This document shows, piece after piece, positions 61,293 through 64,000 of a stretch of DNA of 64,000 nt. The translations under genes and the position numbers were made by a program. The notes below the pieces were generated by a model that was not told the origin of the DNA, made no database searches, and saw nothing but the letters and a program-made list of their open reading frames with translations. The stretch is from Diphasiastrum complanatum (Eukaryota; Streptophyta; Lycopodiopsida; Lycopodiales; Lycopodiaceae), in NCBI GenBank assembly GCA_029204225.1, contig CM055096.1, positions 59,454,397 to 59,518,396 on the forward strand, read 5' to 3'. Every line of letters starts with the position of its first letter. Position 1 is the stretch's first letter.

Positions 61293-61509
61293 TAGAAGCA
61301 TGCAAATCCAATCTCTCTCTCCCACCCTAAACCCTAAACCCCAAACCCAAGCACCCTTAAACCTAAATCCTAAACTCACACACACACTGTGCACACACAC
61401 AAATCCTCTCTCTCTCCGTCCCTCACACTCTCTGTCTCTTCCTCTCTCTCTCTCTCACACACAGATCACCACACACACACAACTGTATGCACACAAATCA
61501 ACAATATCT

Positions 61510-61549
<40 letters not shown>

Positions 61550-61577
61550 CTCATCAAACACACCCACACAAACACCA

Positions 61578-61646
<69 letters not shown>

Positions 61647-62165
61647 GCCTCTCCCACTCACTCTCTCTCTCCCTCTTCCGCCCTCTTTCGCTACTCTCTG
61701 CAGACTGTCCGTAGGGCCCGCGTCCTTTTTTTTTTCTTTTTTTTAAAAACGCGTCCGGGGCCCGGATGCGTTCTGGGCCCCGGATGCGTCCGCGTCCGAC
61801 CCCGCGTCCGGGGGTCGGACGCGGGCACTTCGGCCCGGACCCTCATGTCTGTTATATATATATATCAGGGATGAGGGTTCGGGCCAGAATGGCCGCGTCC
61901 GCGTCCGCGTCCGGCATCCGGACCCGGACGCATCCAACCCCCGGACGCGGGGTCGGACGCGTCCAATTTTTATTTTTATTTTTTATTTTTTTAGCTAAAA
62001 AACCCTAAAAAAAATTAAAAAAATCAAAAACGGACGTCTCCGTACCGCCGTACGCACCCGTGGCCTCATTTTTTATTTTTTTTTAGTCTGAAAACAATTT
62101 TTAAAAATTTTAGAAAAAAAAAAAAAAAAACCGGACGCGTCCGCGTCTGCCATCCGCTTCCTTAG

Positions 62166-62213
<48 letters not shown>

Positions 62214-62635
62214 TTAGTGTTTGAAAACCAAGCTTATTTATGTAATTGTGATCAGAATGTGAATTCTAGCTGTTCTCAATACGAAATGTACAGTTCAATT
62301 AGGATCCTGAGAACTTAAAAGAAGACAAAAGCAAACAGCAAATTTTGGCGCTTACAAAAAATAAGCAAAACCCACATAAAAATATTGTAAAATCTAAGGC
62401 TAGGCTAGGCCGTTGATGATACAGCATCGGAAGCAAAAACAGAAAAATGGCGGTTGCATACCTTGTCCTTTATCCCAACGAGGCGGTTGAAGACTATGGC
62501 TCTATGGCCTCCCTCTACATTGTAAAGGCTATTCGCAAGCCCATACACTACTGCTCCGCCAATCAGCACGACCTTAGTCAGAGCCCCCAATGGCCCTGCT
62601 CCCGATGGCAGTTTTACATTACGAAAATTGTTCAT
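48682..62635 (-). CDS. PHB: Prohibitin (type II), five exons, complete
   Basis: Exons: 62635-62462, 52885-52769, 52436-52266, 49877-49665 and 48894-48682. All lengths are multiples of three, all introns are phase 0 with GT-AG, and the product is 295 residues. Prohibitins form alternating type I/II rings in the inner mitochondrial membrane, supporting cristae and respiratory complexes. Residues 1-58 hold a hydrophobic anchor ([13 protein letters not shown]) and [14 protein letters not shown]. The SPFH/PHB domain follows with [34 protein letters not shown] and [31 protein letters not shown] leads to the coiled coil [17 protein letters not shown]. The C-terminus has [17 protein letters not shown] and a basic PPAKPKK end. 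No stop or frameshift is seen. Introns measure 9,576, 332, 2,388 and 770 bp; introns 1 and 3 contain transposons. Confidence 0.95.
50100..51595. other. Intron 3 sequence, nothing recognised
   Basis: Within prohibitin intron 3. Short open stretches at 50651-50928 have no motif. A CA/TG-rich block surrounds 50520. It may be an old, decayed insertion. Confidence 0.3.
51596..51978. mobile_element. hAT-type MITE with 8-bp target duplication
   Basis: The element is 51604-51970 (367 bp), flanked on both sides by CTATCTAC (51596-51603 and 51971-51978). Its ends are inverted repeats: the left reads CAAAGTTGCACAG and the right, reverse complemented, CATAGTTGCACTG. Eight-base duplications and CA...TG ends are typical of hAT elements. 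The interior has repeated GAAACGTTTCT-like words and no coding capacity. It lies in prohibitin intron 3. Confidence 0.85.
52886..55129. other. Right part of prohibitin intron 1, possible LTR remnant
   Basis: No gene. 54355-54905 looks like a plant LTR or TRIM fragment: TGTTAGATTTCAACC near its left end, ACTATAAATAGATC (about 54680, TATA-like) and repeated CGAGACAGT/CGAGACCGT words. No partner or primer site was found. Confidence 0.3.
55130..56060 (+). pseudogene. hAT transposase fragment (DUF659 part)
   Basis: Related to the transposase at 58326-61224. It has [20 protein letters not shown] (after the BED finger), a low-complexity linker with a frame change near 55340-55520, then [20 protein letters not shown] and [18 protein letters not shown] intron (55869-55965) lies inside the sequence, and the next exon starts [20 protein letters not shown]. 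The frame ends at about 56060 where a minus-strand copia fragment begins. The BED finger is only partly present and the catalytic core is absent. Confidence 0.75.
56060..56580 (-). pseudogene. Copia gag fragment
   Basis: Minus-strand frame of UBN2/gag type: [19 protein letters not shown], then [18 protein letters not shown] and [20 protein letters not shown]. The start lies upstream of the ATG at 56487 because [19 protein letters not shown] is in frame. It stops matching at about 56060 within SPTFDEL. Zinc knuckle and pol are absent. Confidence 0.8.
56640..57310 (-). repeat. Copia leader with degenerate CAGAT/CCTG tandem words
   Basis: Between primer site and gag the sequence is a run of imperfect units of 20-30 bases built from CAGATG, TGCCTCC, CACCAGA and CCTGTCC (plus strand). 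The frames it opens on both strands are products of the repeat. Confidence 0.6.
57363..57374 (-). promoter_or_regulatory. tRNA-iMet primer-binding site
   Basis: Minus strand reads TGGTATCAGAGC directly after the LTR end. Confidence 0.9.
57375..57737 (-). mobile_element. 5' LTR of the copia gag fragment
   Basis: 363 bp. On the minus strand it starts TGTTAGGAATTCC and ends GATTCTAACA, followed by the primer site. CTTATAAAGG on the plus strand near 57532 and TATAAG-like words on the minus strand could be promoter elements. No 3' LTR is present. Confidence 0.8.
57796..58336. repeat. Nested palindrome with perfect 64-bp arms
   Basis: 57796-57859 is the exact reverse complement of 58273-58336. 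The right arm includes the last codons, stop and following bases of the hAT transposase. Inside is a second palindrome (57994-58125) of GTATCTATATATATAATGTC, a CAGTTGAG block and GA/CT runs around a short centre. (TA)n fills 57955-57992. Confidence 0.9.
57878..57950 (-). mobile_element. hAT-like terminal sequence (left copy)
   Basis: Read from 57949 on the minus strand: TTAGACATGGGGGTCCAGGC followed by CGCGTCCGCGTCCGAC words. It closely resembles the end at 61851. It faces outward to the right, attached to the inverted transposase tail at 57796-57859. Confidence 0.55.
58326..61224 (-). pseudogene. hAT superfamily transposase, BED finger and DUF659, seven exons
   Basis: Exons: 61224-60205, 60075-59852, 59760-59428, 59314-59105, 59015-58883, about 58800-58612, and 58505-58326. 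Introns are GT-AG except the acceptor of exon 6, which is unclear. hAT transposases cut and paste DNA elements. Exon 1 has a BED zinc finger ([20 protein letters not shown]), a long Ala/Pro/Ser-rich linker and the DUF659 start ([18 protein letters not shown]). Exon 2 carries [15 protein letters not shown] and [14 protein letters not shown], the hAT core. Exon 5 ([20 protein letters not shown]) and exon 6 ([19 protein letters not shown]) form the dimerisation region. The end is acidic (LPSSSDDEK). In exon 1 a TAG (60376-60378) replaces the Trp of the DGWTD motif; otherwise the frame is open. Confidence 0.85.
61225..61289. repeat. (CT)n run abutting the transposase start
   Basis: An uninterrupted CT run on the plus strand; on the transposase strand it is (GA)n directly before the ATG. 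GA runs in plant leaders can bind BPC/GAGA proteins. Confidence 0.9.
61325..61342. repeat. Short telomere-like CCCTAAA repeat
   Basis: CCCTAAACCCTAAACCCC, the plant telomere unit twice plus, with decayed variants to about 61375. It lies in the leader side of the hAT transposase gene. Confidence 0.7.
61517..61645. repeat. (CA)n and (CT)n microsatellites
   Basis: A CA run (about 61516-61549) and a longer CT run (about 61580-61644), still upstream of the transposase on its strand. Confidence 0.9.
61780..61851 (-). mobile_element. hAT terminal sequence, probable 5' end of the transposase element
   Basis: From 61851 on the minus strand: CAGACATGAGGGTCCGGGCC, then repeated GCGTCCG/GGACGCG words, pointing toward the transposase. 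The CA start and GC-rich subterminal repeats fit a hAT end. A matching inward-facing end on the other side of the transposase was not found. Confidence 0.55.
61866..62165 (+). mobile_element. Second hAT-like end, possible small non-autonomous element
   Basis: Starts CAGGGATGAGGGTTCGGGCC, similar to the end at 61851 but facing the other way, with GCGTCCG words to 61960. After AT-rich sequence another GGACGCGTCCGCGTCTG block ends at about 62165 before (TA)n. It may be a short non-autonomous relative of about 300 bp. Confidence 0.4.
62163..62211. repeat. (TA)n(GA)n microsatellite in prohibitin intron 1
   Basis: A TA run passes into a GA run about 250 bases inside the intron from exon 1. Confidence 0.9.
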
Positions 62636-62672
<37 letters not shown>

Positions 62673-62760
62673 CGCTCGCTCGTATGTTCCGATCCAAAGT
62701 TTTAGCAATGAAGGAAGAGAGAGAGAGACACAGAGAAGAGAAGCGGCTATGAAATATAGG
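62636..62760 (-). promoter_or_regulatory. PHB: GA-repeat leader of the prohibitin gene
   Basis: On the minus strand a (GA)n run (62668-62639) preceded by CGAG repeats ends four bases from the ATG, so it is very probably 5' UTR. A second GA tract lies at 62716-62728. GA repeats in plant leaders and promoters are known binding places for BPC proteins; regulation here is inferred only. Confidence 0.5.
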
Positions 62761-64000
62761 GCTGGCTGGCATAAGGTTAGTCAAAAATAGAAACATGCCT
62801 TGTTGTGGGCATAGTCGTTGAGTATAGGGAAAATAGTTGCTTTCAAGGCCTTTTCGGCCTTGGATGGTACATCCTGGACTATCCAAATTGAGCTTTGCCC
62901 TACATAGAGTTTACTTGGATTTTTTTTCTTCTTTGATTTTTTGCTTGGTGACCAACACATGCATACATCACTTTTGTTTTGCCATACTTTGGTCTTTGTA
63001 GGCTGATATTTCAAAGAATATTCGAGCCATTCTGAAAAGGATACAAACTTAAGCCTAGAACTGGATTAGTTAATTTTAGGCCTTTATGCCATGTTGTAAC
63101 GGCTTAAGATTATTTAGTTCTAAGTCTAAGTCTAAAACATTGGAACTTATTCAACTTAAGTTAGTTCAGTTGTTTATGGTCCATTGGAGGTTTGTCCCAT
63201 GGCACCAATTTAATTGAAAGTTAAATTAAGCCTATGTGGCCTACTTGTCCCATAGTGCCTTTTTGTAAGTGACCACCACTCCAAGTATATATAGGAGTGG
63301 AAGAGTCCATTTCGCAAGAAGAACCTCATTTGCATAATAAAGCCTTATCTTCTTCCATTGAGAGTTCTCCTCTGTGACGATTTTATGGTTGTTGCACCGT
63401 GTATTATAATTTCTCTCTATGAACCAAGTTAATTAGTTTTATTTTATTGTTGGGCCTTTCACAAGTAGGGTAAGCCTTTGTGAAGTCGGGTTTTAGGTTA
63501 AGTCGTCATTTGAGTTTAATTCCTAAGTAGAGAAACGAGAGAAGAGCGGATCTTACCCTCAGAATACTCACCCTTACCTTTTTAGCATCCATATTTATGC
63601 TAGTAGGAAAGAGCCTTAGCATCGACTAGATGGGAGATAGTCATAGCCATGCTAGAAGGAGCCTTAGTTGAAATTAGATGCCAAAGAGCTAACATTGACG
63701 TCGTTGCCGCTCTTTTTGGTCACTTTCAATACTTTCTAGCCACTCTTCCTGTTTTTAAGCTATTTTTTGCTTGGTGCTTTTTGCTTGTTGTTTCTCTTTT
63801 CTTGTTTGGGGGAGTCAACATCATATCAACATCTCTGATGAAGGAGTGGGGTCTTCAAACTTCCATGAAACGGTCGAACTGTCAACTTCGGATGGCAGAT
63901 CAAAGTGTGGTAAAACCACTCGGCCTAATACCAGACATAAGGCTGAAACTAGGAGGTTTGAGCTTCACGCTAGATTTGGTAGTGCTAGATATCCCTAGCA
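62761..64000. other. Sequence upstream of prohibitin, LTR-like in part
   Basis: No gene is recognised. About 63090-63760 has LTR-like marks on the plus strand: AAGTATATATAGGAGTGG (TATA-like, 63275-63292), TAATAAAGCC (63336, polyadenylation-like) about 60 bases later, and repeated GCCTTAGTTGAA/GAGCCTTAGCAT words. No primer site or partner was found. The last 230 bases have one open frame without recognised motifs. Confidence 0.3.

Noticed and set aside
60605-61746. Plus-strand Gly/Ala/Val and Ser/Leu frames opposite the hAT transposase
   Set aside because: They are shadows of the transposase linker and of CT/CA microsatellites.

Overview
This is nuclear DNA of a land plant. It shows two spliced host genes with GT-AG introns (a type II prohibitin and a MazG-like dCTP pyrophosphatase), a RAD23 pseudogene, plant-type initiator-Met primer sites (TGGTATCAGAGC and variants), many Ty1/copia and Ty3/gypsy fragments, and a BED-finger/DUF659 hAT transposase. 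The sequence is AT-rich with short GC-rich islands and long CT/GA, CA and TA microsatellites. The very long, transposon-filled prohibitin intron suits a large repeat-rich genome such as a fern or gymnosperm, but the species cannot be fixed from this window. I saw no CRISPR array, operon or rRNA, and no convincing tRNA.

Layout. 606-16611: a large inverted repeat whose arms (606-4043 and 13983-16611) carry decayed gypsy protease sequence and a 21-bp minisatellite. Its loop holds the intact two-exon dCTP pyrophosphatase gene (6580-8064, minus), a GC-rich island and two copia pieces that meet head to head. 16621-17457: the C-terminal end of a RAD23 ubiquitin-receptor pseudogene (minus). 18248-22960: minus-strand gypsy remnants, namely a chromodomain with LTR, then gag joined to integrase. 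23199-23978: two GC-rich foldback hairpins. 24449-28746: truncated copia element (plus) with LTR and primer site. 29780-32115: copia remnant (minus). 32418-37794: nearly full-length copia element A (plus). 38340-39905: gypsy RNase H-integrase remnant (plus), followed by a broken unidentified coding region to 42270. 42282-46396: copia element B (minus), same family as A.

48682-62635 (minus): a complete prohibitin gene with five phase-0 exons encoding 295 residues and a 9.6-kb first intron. That intron is a transposon nest: a hAT-transposase fragment (plus), a copia LTR-gag fragment (minus), a palindrome, and a seven-exon hAT transposase gene (minus) with one visible premature stop. Intron 3 holds a small hAT-type MITE with terminal inverted repeats and an exact 8-bp target duplication. 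62636-64000 holds the prohibitin promoter side and LTR-like sequence.

The two host genes are independent: one sanitises nucleotide pools, the other forms the mitochondrial prohibitin ring. Almost everything else is decayed mobile DNA. The most unusual observations are the inverted repeat around an intact gene, the hAT nest with a perfect 64-bp snap-back inversion inside the prohibitin intron, the two foldback hairpins with a matched stem change, and the MITE. No clearly new multi-gene system was found.
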